NCBI GenBank assembly: GCA_017303475.1
Contig: JAFLBO010000001.1
Location: 248,001-312,000 of the forward strand
Direction: 5' to 3'
From: Chitinophagales bacterium
GTDB taxonomy: Bacteria > Bacteroidota > Bacteroidia > Chitinophagales > Saprospiraceae
DNA: 64,000 nucleotides
Below the pieces are notes generated by a model. The model was not told the DNA's origin. It did not search any database and was given only the letters and a program-made list of their open reading frames with translations. Of this stretch, positions 16,501 to 25,009 are shown piece after piece. A program made the translations under genes and the position numbers. The number at the start of each line of letters is the position of its first letter. The first letter of the stretch is position 1.

Positions 16501-16897
16501 CTTCTCCCTTAACCTCTTGTGCGGAATATCCCAATGACTTTTTCTCTCTGCTGATACCAAGGGCCGTTACAATGACCTCCTGAAGTTTGTTATCAGGCAC
16601 TAATGCAAAATCAATGGTTCTGACAGTTCCAACGGTAATGGTTTGTGGCCCGTACCCAACTAAAGATACTACCAATTCATCGCCTTGTTTGGCGTCAATT
16701 GAATACTGTCCATTTCCATTGGTAGTAGCGCCTCTACCACCATTTTTGAGGAGGATAGTTGCTCCCGGGAGCAATTCATTGGTTTCTGCATCAGTTACAG
16801 AACCCGTAATCTGCTGGGAAAATAAATGACCAACAGAAAAAAGCATGAGGGCAAAGGCCATAAGGTGGCCCTTGAAGGATAGGTAATGAACCTTCAT
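13592..16897 (-). CDS. SusC/RagA-family TonB-linked outer-membrane transporter
   Basis: A 1101-residue SusC protein. A signal peptide (about residues 1-28) is followed by a carboxypeptidase-regulatory-like domain (ITGSVTDAETNELLPGATIL, residues 30-110), the TonB-box/plug region (EVIVTALGISREKKSLGYS, residues 108-250, with SSRITIRGERSLN and PLFVVDGVPI) and a long 22-stranded barrel ending SWGVNLSFRF. It forms the TonB-powered pore of a SusCD importer together with the next gene. Its leader contains two inverted repeats, and a TACTTTTG -7 box lies about 111 bases upstream. The ligand cannot be read from sequence; being followed by phosphonate and betaine-lipid genes is unusual for a SusC gene. 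Confidence 0.95.
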   Translation of the reverse strand: MKVHYLSFKGHLMAFALMLFSVGHLFSQQITGSVTDAETNELLPGATILLKNGGRGATTNGNGQYSIDAKQGDELVVSLVGYGPQTITVGTVRTIDFALVPDNKLQEVIVTALGISREKKSLGYSAQEVKGEDLIKARETNIINSLAGKVAGVTVVGNPSGIGSSSRITIRGERSLNIGRNQPLFVVDGVPITNEFRGSSGNSYQEADYGNGAGFVNPDDVESITVLKGASAAALYGSRANNGVIVITTKSGKGTKGIGVSVNSTVTFENVLRLPEYQNQYGQGLGGDFEFKDGNGGGTADGVDESWGPQLNGQLIPQFDSPTSNGFRGGDVGNLFTSIGPVNLDQQLAARGSITATPWVARPDNIRDFFETGVTQTHNVALTGSNQNGDFRLSYTWLDQVGTVPNTDLKRNTISFSGGYKLSDRLHVRTAINYLTNTSANRPNLSYGTENIMYLFNCWLGRQVDVKAMRDYWMAGREGLNQFGFNYNYHDNPYFNLYENTNSQNLGRVYGNASITYDFTDNLSLMLRAGTDATNEFRARRRAYSTQRFQRGSYREERIGFSELNTDFLLSYKKDLNRDFDLNLGLGGNAMRQVGRYSDVIAPELAVPGIYTLSNSRVALQNLTNTPYTEKRINSLYATGQLGFRNYLYLDLSARNDWSSTLPSDSRSYLYYAANMSAVLTDAFKIKSDILSFAKVRVGIAQVGNDTDPYQLETIFNAQQAVLGTPSYSESSVLVNADLKPEISTSFETGLDLRFFHNRLGLDVTYYNTQSKNQILPIPLTNTSGYSARIINAGLIENQGVELMLTATPIRKRNFSWDVYFNFSRNRSKVKELFTDPVSGQEVSNYVLASRYVTVEARVGEQMGNMYGIGYERVSSDPNSKYYDPSGQFVGQVVYNNQGKPIRTSSRILLGNYNPDWLGGIGNTFNFKGLSLGVLFDVRIGGKVYSHTQTVGREGGQIIETLEGRANGYDLNVEGNGVIGEGVVQNADGSFSPNAVKLSAREWHTTYTLGRSLIEGVMYDASFTKLREVKLGYTLPNRLLKGSALRDLSLSVVGRNLALWTKVPHIDPETSSTAGGTVIPGVESVALPSTRSWGVNLSFRF

Positions 16898-16923
16898 AGA
16901 TAGAAATGTTTGATGTTGAAAAT

Positions 16924-16998
16924 CTTAAAAGGTGATTGCACGAACCTTTTAAGTGGTGATTTCATACCGTGGGAAAAGGAGAAAAATTGGTATGAAAT
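16924..16998 (-). promoter_or_regulatory. susC leader with two inverted repeats
   Basis: Two perfect 10-bp inverted repeats lie in tandem between the promoter and the susC ATG: CTTAAAAGGT/ACCTTTTAAG (16924-16933 and 16944-16953) and ATTTCATACC/GGTATGAAAT (16959-16968 and 16989-16998). In the mRNA they would form two stem-loops, possibly for mRNA stability or translational control. The rest of 16898-17210 holds the promoter and a terminator but no gene. Confidence 0.5.
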
Positions 16999-17007
16999 TT
17001 CTCGCAG

Positions 17008-17015
17008 CAAAAGTA
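17008..17015 (-). promoter_or_regulatory. -7 promoter element of susCD
   Basis: TACTTTTG on the minus strand matches the Bacteroidota -7 consensus TAnnTTTG. No clear -33 TTG is visible at the right distance, so regulation by an activator is possible. It would start a leader of roughly 105 bases. Confidence 0.5.
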
Positions 17016-17136
17016 GAACGAGGGGGCGGCGGCTTGGGCTGATCCCGGGTTAAGTGTTGATTAAGTTGTTGTTAATCAGGTGTTTATGTGAATTTTGTGT
17101 ATGCTTTTTGTTAACTTATTGTAATAGTATATAAAA

Positions 17137-17188
17137 AAAGAGGGCGTTTCTATAGCCTGAAATTCAGGACTAAAGAAACACCCTCTTT
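17137..17188 (-). terminator. Terminator after the small unknown gene
   Basis: A long hairpin with arms 17137-17155 and 17169-17188 (AAAGAGGGNGTTTCT core, two mismatches) encloses a small inner palindrome CCTGA-AAT-TCAGG. It lies 23 bases after the stop of the gene at 17211 and ends in an A/T tract on both strands, so it may work in both directions. Confidence 0.7.
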
Positions 17189-17210
17189 GTACAATTTCAC
17201 TAATATGCTT

Positions 17211-17675
17211 TTACTTACAATCAAGTTCAAGTTTGAACACGCCGTTCTGCTCTGTAATGGCGTACTTGCCAGGCTGAATCGTGCGCGTCTGAATGTTCAG
17301 GCTCTGCATCAAATCATCCGGAATGATGCATGGATCCTGGATTTCCAGTACTCCTTTGTAAAAATGTTTGCGAAACAAATTGATGCAGAGCCTGGAACGG
17401 AAAAAATACATGGTGATTTTTCCGGTTCCTCCTGGCATCAGTTGTGCAACTGTTTTTTGACAAGCGCTGGTGTCCTGGTCGGCCTTAACAGAGTGCATGG
17501 AAGATATCCGGCAAATTCCGGTTCCATTACAGTTCATGGTAGGCGAGCCAAAAACAACTTCACTATGAATGGCCTTTTGAAATGAAGCGTTTTCTGTGGT
17601 GCTTTTTTGAGGTGTAATCGGTGATGCTGCAAAGACAAACTTGTCTTGAACTGCAGCTTTTGGGAGATAGGTCAT
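17211..17675 (-). CDS. Small conserved protein of unknown function (four or more cysteines)
   Basis: I do not recognise a named family. With the start MTYLPKAAVQ the product is 154 residues, with no signal peptide or membrane segment. The central motif MNCNGTGICRIS resembles a short conserved Bacteroidota family without known function; further cysteines lie in DTSACQKT, RLCINLF, DPCIIPD and at the end (LDCK). The C-terminal half alternates beta-like stretches (KITMYFFRSRLCINLF, IQPGKYAITEQNGVFKLEL). A longer frame starts at 17735, but a promoter-like pair (TTTG n21 TCCGTTTG) ends 25 bases before the shorter start, so I chose that one. It is a single-gene unit flanked by its own promoter and terminator. 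Confidence 0.6.
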   Translation of the reverse strand: MTYLPKAAVQDKFVFAASPITPQKSTTENASFQKAIHSEVVFGSPTMNCNGTGICRISSMHSVKADQDTSACQKTVAQLMPGGTGKITMYFFRSRLCINLFRKHFYKGVLEIQDPCIIPDDLMQSLNIQTRTIQPGKYAITEQNGVFKLELDCK

Positions 17676-17699
17676 GGCAGTTCTCGAATAAAGTGAATG

Positions 17700-17732
17700 C
17701 AAACGGATTATGATACAGGGAACCGCGACAAA
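17700..17732 (-). promoter_or_regulatory. Probable promoter of the small unknown gene
   Basis: On the minus strand TTTG (17729-17732) is followed after 21 bases by TCCGTTTG (17700-17707), one mismatch from TAnnTTTG. It supports the start codon at 17675. Confidence 0.4.
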
Positions 17733-17832
17733 CAAGGGGATTAAAGCGTGCGTCGGTCCGCTTCTTGCTATTCAAGAACCGTTCCAATTTGAAACCAGAC
17801 CGCAAAATAAATGAAAAAAAATTATATCATGT

Positions 17833-20325
17833 CTACAAACTTATGCCAAGGGTAACCCCGGATCTGTAAAAGTCTGAGCCAAAGAAGCCAAAAGCTACAT
17901 CTACCCTCAGCGGACGAATGGCTTTTATACCAATGTTTTCAAAGCCCCAGTTTACTTCCCAATACGGCAGTTTTCCGGTGAAGGCCGGGTCTCTGGATGG
18001 CTGGTTGGCATAAAACACATTGGCGCCAAAAACCTCTTTCCAGTTAAGTTTGCGAATCAGTGGGATCTTGTCCAATAACCACCCCTCTAAATGGTGCTGG
18101 AAGTGCAATTCCGCAAAAGGCTCGGAGGTAGCATAAGCATAATATGGCAGGAGAAAAAAGCCACGCTGGTAGTTGTCGGGATTCGCAAAGATCGTTTGGT
18201 TGCCAAGCGGATGGTACAAGTCCATGAAGCCTAAATTTTCCTTTCTTAGAAAAATACCGCCGCCAATATTCCATTGAGAATACCCTCCAAGTCCCCAGGT
18301 TAGGTCGTTTTGACGAATATTGAGTCGCAACAGGTCGAAATTTGCCCAATCTTTTCCTCCCACAGGAATGGCGCTCCTGTAACTCAGGATAAACTCCGGC
18401 CAACTGGAGTTTTGATAAAAACGCTGGTTAGGATAACTGCTGTACGTCTGCTTTGGACGGAAGATGAACTGTGCCTCCAAATAAAGTATATCGGGCTGAG
18501 CGCCTGCACCATCTGAAACGAACCCAGGTATCGGCTCATTACTGGTGTATTCCCTGGAAACTTTTTTGCGCCAGGTGAAATCACTGTTGTTTTCCAACAA
18601 GCTACGCTGTGCCCACTCTGCAATGCCACGGAAAGTCCAGCCTGTACGTACTACCTGACTGTAATCCAAACGCAGGAATTGCTTGTCGTACAATTTCATG
18701 AAATTGCGTTTGTCGAACAAGGAATACAGGGTGTTCAAAAACGGCGCAATGGGCTCTCTTTCGTTGAACTGCGCCGTTGTAGAACCCCCTTCTAGCGATA
18801 AAGTGCGGTACTTAATACTGTCAAATCTGCGCTGGATTTTGGCGCTGGCACGCAGTTTTTGTTCAGAAAAACCATAGTTCAAAGCGCCATTGGCTCGCCA
18901 ATAGCGGGTGCCTTTTTCGTTGGAGTCTTTTTCCCAGGAGGGCCTGATGTCAAGGAGCCAGCCTTGAACAGTGTTAAATTGTACCCATTTGAAGGCTGCC
19001 GGATATGAAATAGAAGTATGCTTGTAGGAATTTTCCCAGCTGTAGCCAAACAACAGATTATTGAGCTTAAACCGGTTGCTTTTACGATCCAGGCTGTCCA
19101 TATAGGCCTTAGACTTCCATATTTTTTGCAAACTATCCTTTTTTACATAATCGCTGCCTTCTTCTTCGGTTAAAGGAATGGGGCGCACTTCTGCCCAGTA
19201 TTCCTGGGTTTGTTCATTTGCCTTTTCCTCAATTTTAAACACTTCATCAGAAAACAGGTCTTTTTCAAATACCGGATTCAGGTTGTAATTGGAAAAAACG
19301 CCATTGAAGAAACCATTGATTTTGAATCCCAGGATACCAAACTTAAAGGTGGTTAACTGCGTGAGTAGTCCCCAGGAATCTGTAGCGCCCAGCGGTACAA
19401 ACTGCTGTTGAATGCGAAGTGTGTCTAGCACAGGTTGTTTAATGGCTGCTCCAGTGAGGGCAAGATCTACTCCAGATAATAGCCAGAATTCATCTACAAC
19501 ATACAAAAAACCGGAAAATACCGGATCGGCCGGTCTTTTAGGAATAACCTTGATTTTTTCCACGGTGAAGCCCAATTCATTACGGAACCGGCCGGCGTGC
19601 TTGAAGTTGTAATACGAAAAAGCGTTGTCGGCCAATGGGGAAAGAATCTCACGTTCAATCTCAAGACGTTCGTTGTAGAGATTGAAATCGGTGAGCGTAG
19701 CCCGGTTTACACTAAAACCGTTTTGGTTGCCGCTTACCCTGCTGGAAACCATCACTTCTTTTTTGCGCCCGGGCGGGTCCTGGGCCCATACTTTTGAAAC
19801 CGATTCCGACAGATAAATAACACCGGAACCGGATGTGTCCAATACGCCCCCCATATTACCTACTTCCTCACCCATTATCTTTTTAGGACTATCTACCAGC
19901 TTGTAAAAACCTTTGATGTAAGCGTCGCAGGTATAGTTGGCTGTTTTTTTGCGGTAAAAGGAACGTTTGTTAATCACCTCCCGCATGATGCGAATGGCCG
20001 GATCTACCGAAGAAACCTCCACTTCTTTCAGTTCCAGGTTAGAGGGCTCCATGGTAATTTTCAAGGAAATTGGCTTTTCAGCCACAACAACTTTTTCGAG
20101 GTGTTGCTTATAGCCAATGTATTGAAAAACAAGCTCATGCGACCCCTTTTCAACATGAAGTTTAAATTCACCATTGGTGTTTGAAACCGTGCCATTACTG
20201 GTATTACGCACATATACTGTGGCAAAAGGCAGTGGCTCGCCGTTTTCATCCAGGACTTTTCCGGATATTTGAGCCTTGGAAAACAAAGGCAGTAACAGAA
20301 GAAGCAGGTAAATCTTGTTTTTCAT
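17833..20325 (-). CDS. DUF5686 / carboxypeptidase-regulatory-like outer-membrane protein
   Basis: An 830-residue protein. A signal peptide (ending LFSKAQ) leads into a carboxypeptidase-regulatory-like beta-sandwich at residues 19-100 (ISGKVLDENGEPLPFATVYV, NTNGEFKLHV). A conserved DUF5686 region follows, with SSVDPAIRIMREVINKRSFYRKK and YTCDAYIKGFYKLVD, and the long C-terminal half looks like an outer-membrane beta barrel (LRVDVAFGFFGSDFYRSGVTLGISL). The family is common in Bacteroidota and has no proven biochemical function. It stands alone on the minus strand and diverges from tilS. Confidence 0.88.
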   Translation of the reverse strand: MKNKIYLLLLLLPLFSKAQISGKVLDENGEPLPFATVYVRNTSNGTVSNTNGEFKLHVEKGSHELVFQYIGYKQHLEKVVVAEKPISLKITMEPSNLELKEVEVSSVDPAIRIMREVINKRSFYRKKTANYTCDAYIKGFYKLVDSPKKIMGEEVGNMGGVLDTSGSGVIYLSESVSKVWAQDPPGRKKEVMVSSRVSGNQNGFSVNRATLTDFNLYNERLEIEREILSPLADNAFSYYNFKHAGRFRNELGFTVEKIKVIPKRPADPVFSGFLYVVDEFWLLSGVDLALTGAAIKQPVLDTLRIQQQFVPLGATDSWGLLTQLTTFKFGILGFKINGFFNGVFSNYNLNPVFEKDLFSDEVFKIEEKANEQTQEYWAEVRPIPLTEEEGSDYVKKDSLQKIWKSKAYMDSLDRKSNRFKLNNLLFGYSWENSYKHTSISYPAAFKWVQFNTVQGWLLDIRPSWEKDSNEKGTRYWRANGALNYGFSEQKLRASAKIQRRFDSIKYRTLSLEGGSTTAQFNEREPIAPFLNTLYSLFDKRNFMKLYDKQFLRLDYSQVVRTGWTFRGIAEWAQRSLLENNSDFTWRKKVSREYTSNEPIPGFVSDGAGAQPDILYLEAQFIFRPKQTYSSYPNQRFYQNSSWPEFILSYRSAIPVGGKDWANFDLLRLNIRQNDLTWGLGGYSQWNIGGGIFLRKENLGFMDLYHPLGNQTIFANPDNYQRGFFLLPYYAYATSEPFAELHFQHHLEGWLLDKIPLIRKLNWKEVFGANVFYANQPSRDPAFTGKLPYWEVNWGFENIGIKAIRPLRVDVAFGFFGSDFYRSGVTLGISL

Positions 20326-20421
20326 GGTGTTTAGATAGTGTAATTGTGTTTCAGACGATATACAAACACAATTAGCTTTTGTTCATTTCGTCCAGCCTGC
20401 AAGGTATTTGGAGTTTGTTTC

Positions 20422-21795
20422 ATGGAAATGCTTCAAGAATTTTTTAAGTTTTTAAAAACACAGGACTTGCCATTAAAGCAAGACCAGAAGGTGCTTTTGG
20501 CAGTTAGCGGTGGCTTGGATTCCTGTGTTATGGTGGAACTTTTCCGGCAGTCAGCATTTCCTTTTGCTATTGCGCATGTTAATTTTCAGTTGAGAGGGGT
20601 GGAGTCCGATCAGGACGAACAATTCGTACAAGGGCTTGCCAAACAAGTAGACGTTCCATACTTCGCACAACGTTTTGATACGAAAAGTGTAGCCGAATCT
20701 ACTGGCCAGAGCACACAAATGGCGGCCAGAAACCTCAGATATGCCTGGTTTAAGGAATTGACAGACGAGCACGGATTTGCCGGCGTTTGTACGGCGCATC
20801 ACATGAACGATGCTCTGGAAACTGTCCTTCTAAACTTTACACGTGGGACTTCTTTGCCGGGGCTTTCTGGCATCCAGGCGTATAAAATATTTGGCGCTGA
20901 AAGTAGTTTTGCCGGCTTACAGGTACTCAGACCTCTGTTGTTTGCCGGAAGAGCTGATCTGGAACGGTATGCCAGGGAGCAGGGCCTGACCTGGCGGGAG
21001 GACAGCAGCAATGCGCATGACGATTATGCCCGCAACCTGATCAGGCATCAGGTGGTGCCTGTGTTACAATCCTTAAATCCGAATTTACTGGATACTGCCG
21101 CGCGAAACATGCGCAGAATCAGATCAGCTGATCGAAATCTGGGTTATTTGCTGCAACAGTTTGTGCAATATGAAAATGAGGCTGTCAAAGTTCAAAAGAA
21201 GGCAATAGCCCAATTGCCATCGCCAAGGCAGGCTCTCAGGCAATTGCTGAAGGATTACGGGTTTGATGCCGAACAAACCAGGCAAATGGCCGAAGCTTTT
21301 GATCAAACCGGCCTGGAATGGCATACAGATAAAGGATTTTCCGCGCTTATGGACAGGGAACACCTGCAGATATTTGCCAGGGATAAGTCTTTGCCCGACA
21401 GTTTTTCGCTTAAGGTGCAGGAAGATGATTTGATGTTGCGTCTGCCTGATGAAACCAGGCTTTTTCTGATGTATGCAACGGTAGAGCCAGGCGAAAATCC
21501 GGTTCAGTCAGACCCAAATAAAATCACCGTTGATGTCGAACCATTGCGCTTCCCTTTACTTTTGCGCAAATGGCAGCCAGGCGATTCCTTCCAACCGTTG
21601 GGTATGGGAGGGAAACACCAAAAATTGCAGGATTTTTTCACCAATCAAAAACTCTCCCGCCTGGAAAAGGAACAAACATGGGTTTTGACCAATCAGGATG
21701 GCGCCATCATTTGGGTGCTTGGATTGCGTCTGGATGAACGTTTTAAATTGCGGAGTTCAACTAAAAAAGTATGCAACATTCACTGGATAAGATGA
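20422..21795 (+). CDS. tilS: tRNA(Ile)-lysidine synthetase
   Basis: A 457-residue N-type ATP pyrophosphatase. The PP-loop is SGGLDS at residues 29-34, and the family motifs [38 protein letters not shown] and [22 protein letters not shown] are in order. The C-terminal TilS domain is seen at [27 protein letters not shown]. It adds lysine to C34 of the AUA-reading tRNA-Ile. The start MEMLQEF is chosen because the longer frame from 20344 has no family match in its first 26 residues. It overlaps pgi by four bases (ATGA). Confidence 0.95.
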   Translation: MEMLQEFFKFLKTQDLPLKQDQKVLLAVSGGLDSCVMVELFRQSAFPFAIAHVNFQLRGVESDQDEQFVQGLAKQVDVPYFAQRFDTKSVAESTGQSTQMAARNLRYAWFKELTDEHGFAGVCTAHHMNDALETVLLNFTRGTSLPGLSGIQAYKIFGAESSFAGLQVLRPLLFAGRADLERYAREQGLTWREDSSNAHDDYARNLIRHQVVPVLQSLNPNLLDTAARNMRRIRSADRNLGYLLQQFVQYENEAVKVQKKAIAQLPSPRQALRQLLKDYGFDAEQTRQMAEAFDQTGLEWHTDKGFSALMDREHLQIFARDKSLPDSFSLKVQEDDLMLRLPDETRLFLMYATVEPGENPVQSDPNKITVDVEPLRFPLLLRKWQPGDSFQPLGMGGKHQKLQDFFTNQKLSRLEKEQTWVLTNQDGAIIWVLGLRLDERFKLRSSTKKVCNIHWIR

Positions 21796-23090
21796 TATCA
21801 TTTGATTTTTCACCTGCCGGGAGTTTTGTTTCCCGTGCAGAAATGGAGGCTATGGCGCCAATGGTTGATGCCGTTGCTCGCCAATTGGAACGCAAAACCG
21901 GACCAGGTAACGACTTTCTTGGCTGGCTTGATTTGCCGGTAAAATATGATCGAGCAGAATTCAAGCACATTTTGGCTGCTGCAAAAAAAATCCGCAAACA
22001 AAGCGAGGTTTTAGTGGTGGTAGGTATAGGCGGCTCCTATTTGGGGGCAAAAGCGGCCCTGGAGTTTTGTGTGCCAACTCCTCCGCTTCCTGTCAGAGGC
22101 GGACGCAAAAAGCACTTTGATGTGGTATTTGCAGGTACTAATCTGAGCGCAGATTATCATACCCAACTATTGGATGCTATTGGCGATCGTGATTTTTCTG
22201 TCAATGTCATTTCCAAGTCGGGCACCACCACAGAGCCTGCAATTGCTTTTCGTTTGTTCAGACAAAAACTGGAGGAGCGGTATGGGAAATCAGGCGCCAA
22301 AGACCGGATTTATGCCACAACCGACCAGGCCAGAGGAGCCCTGAAAACCCTTTCCACCCAGGAAGGTTATGAAACCTTTGTAGTGCCCGATGATGTTGGC
22401 GGGCGTTTTTCTGTGCTCACGGCCGTGGGTTTGTTGCCTTTGGCTGCTGCCGGTGTAGATGTCAAAGCATTGATGGATGGCGCAGCTGAGGCGCGTATCG
22501 CATACCGGAAGCCTTGGGAGGAAAACGATTGCTTGCAGTACGCCATGGTACGCAATGTACTTAGGAATAAAGGCAAAGAAGTGGAAATCCTAGCCAATTA
22601 TGAACCCAGGTGCCAGTTCATCGCGGAATGGTGGAAGCAACTGTACGGCGAAAGCGAAGGCAAAGATGGTAAAGGGATTTTCCCCGCATCTGTAAGTTTC
22701 ACGGCAGATTTGCACTCCATGGGTCAATACATCCAGGATGGCAGGCGCAATCTGTTCGAAACCGTACTGGAGATTTCCCGCTCCCAGCACACTTTATTGG
22801 TTCCTTCCACCCAGGACGATCTGGATGGACTGAATTACCTGGCTGGTAAAAGCTTGGAATATGTGAATCAAAAAGCGGCAGAAGGCACCCGCATGGCCCA
22901 TATTGATGGCGGTGTGCCCAATTTGATTATCCGGATTCCGGAAGCAACCCCGTTTTACCTGGGGCAGTTGTTCTACTTTTTCGAAAAAGCCTGCGCTATC
23001 AGCGGCTACCTGCTCGGTGTCAATCCATTCGATCAGCCTGGTGTGGAAGCGTATAAGAAAAATATGTTCAGGTTGCTGGGGAAGGGGTAG
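21792..23090 (+). CDS. pgi: Glucose-6-phosphate isomerase
   Basis: A 432-residue isomerase of the shorter Bacillus/Bacteroidota type, interconverting glucose-6-phosphate and fructose-6-phosphate. Phosphate-binding motifs are [17 protein letters not shown] and [15 protein letters not shown]; the family signature [16 protein letters not shown] and the C-terminal [31 protein letters not shown] are intact. I start it at MISFDFSP because this ATG overlaps the tilS stop as ATGA and matches where family members begin; an ATG seven codons earlier exists. It converges on asnB across a strong hairpin. Confidence 0.95.
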   Translation: MISFDFSPAGSFVSRAEMEAMAPMVDAVARQLERKTGPGNDFLGWLDLPVKYDRAEFKHILAAAKKIRKQSEVLVVVGIGGSYLGAKAALEFCVPTPPLPVRGGRKKHFDVVFAGTNLSADYHTQLLDAIGDRDFSVNVISKSGTTTEPAIAFRLFRQKLEERYGKSGAKDRIYATTDQARGALKTLSTQEGYETFVVPDDVGGRFSVLTAVGLLPLAAAGVDVKALMDGAAEARIAYRKPWEENDCLQYAMVRNVLRNKGKEVEILANYEPRCQFIAEWWKQLYGESEGKDGKGIFPASVSFTADLHSMGQYIQDGRRNLFETVLEISRSQHTLLVPSTQDDLDGLNYLAGKSLEYVNQKAAEGTRMAHIDGGVPNLIIRIPEATPFYLGQLFYFFEKACAISGYLLGVNPFDQPGVEAYKKNMFRLLGKG

Positions 23091-23120
23091 GGGTTTGAGG
23101 GGGCAAACCCCTCAAACCCC
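23090..23120. terminator. Convergent hairpin between pgi and asnB
   Basis: A perfect 13-bp stem (GGGGTTTGAGGGG / CCCCTCAAACCCC) with a 5-base loop begins at the last base of the pgi stop and ends 8 bases before the asnB stop. No T-tract follows, so it acts either as a bidirectional barrier or as a 3'-end stabiliser. A further copy of the sequence motif follows the stem (CTCAAACC at 23120-23127). Confidence 0.6.
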
Positions 23121-23127
23121 TCAAACC

Positions 23128-24792
23128 TTACAACGCATCATTATGCACTGCCTTCACCGCCCGACCAGATGGATCGTTGAGGTTTTGGAAGGATTTATCC
23201 CAGGCAAGTGCTTCTGGTGTGGAGCAAGCTACTGATGGCACGGATGGTACGCAGGCTGCGGCGGCATCCGAAGGGAAGTGGCCGGAGAAAATACTGCGGT
23301 AATAGTACTCTTCCTTACTCATCGGCGGATTGATGGGGAAACGATATTTGGCATTTGCCAAGTCTTCATCAGAAACAGCCTTGGAAGTTATTTCTTTCAG
23401 TGTATCAATCCAACTGTAGCCTACGCCATCGGAAAATTGCTCTTTCTGGCGCCAGGCTATCTCCGGCGGAAGCACGTCCTCAAAAGCTTTCCGTAGAATC
23501 CATTTTTCAATTCGGCCATTGCCCGGACGTTTGTCTTCCGGGTTCAGACGCATGGCTACATCCATGAATTCTTTGTCCAGGAACGGCACCCGGCCTTCAA
23601 CACCCCAAGCAGCCAACGATTTATTGGCACGCAAACAATCGTAAAGGTGGAGTTTGCCCAGTTTTCGAACCGTTTCTTCATGAAATGCCTGTGCATTCGG
23701 CGCTTTATGGAAATACAAATACCCGCCAAACAGCTCATCAGAACCTTCGCCGGAAAGTACCATTTTAATACCCATGGATTTGATCACGCGCGCCATCAGG
23801 TACATAGGCGTGGAGGCGCGAATGGTCGTAACGTCGTAGGTTTCCAGGTGATAAATCACATCGCGCACAGCATCCAGCCCCTCCTGAATGGTGAAGTGGA
23901 TCTCGTGGTGGACGGTTTTGAGATAATCTGCCATCTTTCTGGCCGCAGCCAGGTCGGGAGAACCTTTTAAGCCTACCGCAAAAGAGTGCAACTGGGGCCA
24001 CCAGGCTTCGCTGATGCTTCCCGTTTCAATGCGCCGAGGCGCGTATTTCTTGGCTATGGCAGCAATAATGGAAGAATCCAGTCCGCCGGAAAGTAATACG
24101 CCATAAGGCACATCCGACATCAGTTGGCGTTCAACGGCATGTTCCAGGGCATTTCTAAGCGTTTCAATGTCTGAAACATTATTTTTAACTGCCTCAAAAG
24201 TATTCCACTCCCTTTTATACCAAGGCTGAGGTTCCATACCATCCGGGCTATATAGCAAATGGCCTGGAGGAAACTCCTTGATTTGTTTGCAAATGCCTTC
24301 CAGTGCTTTGAGTTCGGAAGCCACGTAAAAATTGCCATGCTGATCCCAACCCATGTAAAGTGGAATGATCCCCATGTGGTCGCGGGCAATCAGGTAGGCA
24401 TTGGTTTCTGTGTCGTAAAGTGCGAATGCAAAAATGCCGTTCAGATCTTCCAAAAACTGTTTGCCCTTGGTTTGATACAGAGGCAGGATAACTTCGCAGT
24501 CGGACTCGGTTTGGAAATCATATTTGCCTTCAAATTGCCTGCGGATACCTCTATGGTTGTAAATCTCGCCATTTACAGCCAACACCAGTTTGCGGTCTGG
24601 AGAGAACAAGGGCTGACCACCTGAAGCCGGGTCCACAATGGCCAAACGCTCGTGCGATAAAATAGCCTGATCGCAGTTAAACACTCCGCTCCAGTCTGGT
24701 CCGCGGTGACGCAATTTCTTCGACATGCCGAGCACCTGCTCGCGCCATTGGTCTGCATTGTTTTTGCCAAAAAGTCCGATAAATCCACACAT
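23128..24792 (-). CDS. asnB: Asparagine synthase (glutamine-hydrolysing), AsnB type
   Basis: A 554-residue AsnB of E. coli type. The N-terminal nucleophile is C2 (MCGFIGLFG); class II glutaminase motifs RHRGPDWSG, HERLAIVDPASGGQPL and AVNGEIYNH follow. The synthetase half has the PPi loop LLSGGLDSSIIAAIA and the family motifs SGEGSDELFGGYLYFHKAP and RVPFLDKEFMDVAM. It makes asparagine from aspartate, glutamine and ATP in the cytoplasm. It has a leader of about 180 bases containing a 12-bp hairpin behind a clear promoter, so expression may be set by attenuation. Confidence 0.95.
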   Translation of the reverse strand: MCGFIGLFGKNNADQWREQVLGMSKKLRHRGPDWSGVFNCDQAILSHERLAIVDPASGGQPLFSPDRKLVLAVNGEIYNHRGIRRQFEGKYDFQTESDCEVILPLYQTKGKQFLEDLNGIFAFALYDTETNAYLIARDHMGIIPLYMGWDQHGNFYVASELKALEGICKQIKEFPPGHLLYSPDGMEPQPWYKREWNTFEAVKNNVSDIETLRNALEHAVERQLMSDVPYGVLLSGGLDSSIIAAIAKKYAPRRIETGSISEAWWPQLHSFAVGLKGSPDLAAARKMADYLKTVHHEIHFTIQEGLDAVRDVIYHLETYDVTTIRASTPMYLMARVIKSMGIKMVLSGEGSDELFGGYLYFHKAPNAQAFHEETVRKLGKLHLYDCLRANKSLAAWGVEGRVPFLDKEFMDVAMRLNPEDKRPGNGRIEKWILRKAFEDVLPPEIAWRQKEQFSDGVGYSWIDTLKEITSKAVSDEDLANAKYRFPINPPMSKEEYYYRSIFSGHFPSDAAAACVPSVPSVACSTPEALAWDKSFQNLNDPSGRAVKAVHNDAL

Positions 24793-24897
24793 ATTAGTGT
24801 TTGTGTTTTAATGACAGTCAAGGATAAGCTCAAATCCACAGGGGGGACACACAGCTCCTCTACAGTCGGAATGAAAAAAACGGGAATATAACAAAAT

Positions 24898-24935
24898 CTG
24901 TACCGCTTGACTAATACGATAGGCAAGCGGTACAG
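24898..24935 (-). terminator. 12-bp hairpin in the asnB leader / after the lytTR gene
   Basis: CTGTACCGCTTG (24898-24909) pairs perfectly with CAAGCGGTACAG (24924-24935) around a 14-base loop. On the minus strand it is followed by ATTTTG and, further on, a T7 run. It can terminate the lytTR transcript, but the asnB promoter lies upstream of it, so asnB transcripts must also cross it. Confidence 0.6.
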
Positions 24936-24977
24936 AAAAATTGAAAAAAAATCAGGAATATGTATGGGTAGGGACTG

Positions 24978-25007
24978 CAAAGGTAAGCTATTGCACCAAA
25001 AGTGCAA
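24978..25007 (-). promoter_or_regulatory. asnB promoter with palindromic element
   Basis: On the minus strand TTG (25005-25007), 19 bases, then TACCTTTG (24978-24985) fit the Bacteroidota promoter well. The palindrome TTGCAC-CAAAA-GTGCAA (24991-25007) covers the -33 box and could be a regulator site. Confidence 0.6.
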
Positions 25008-25009
25008 CC

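Noticed and set aside
20344..20421. N-terminal extension of tilS from the ATG at 20344
   Set aside because: The 26 extra residues are Cys/Phe/Arg-rich without family similarity; the ATG at 20422 aligns with TilS N-termini.
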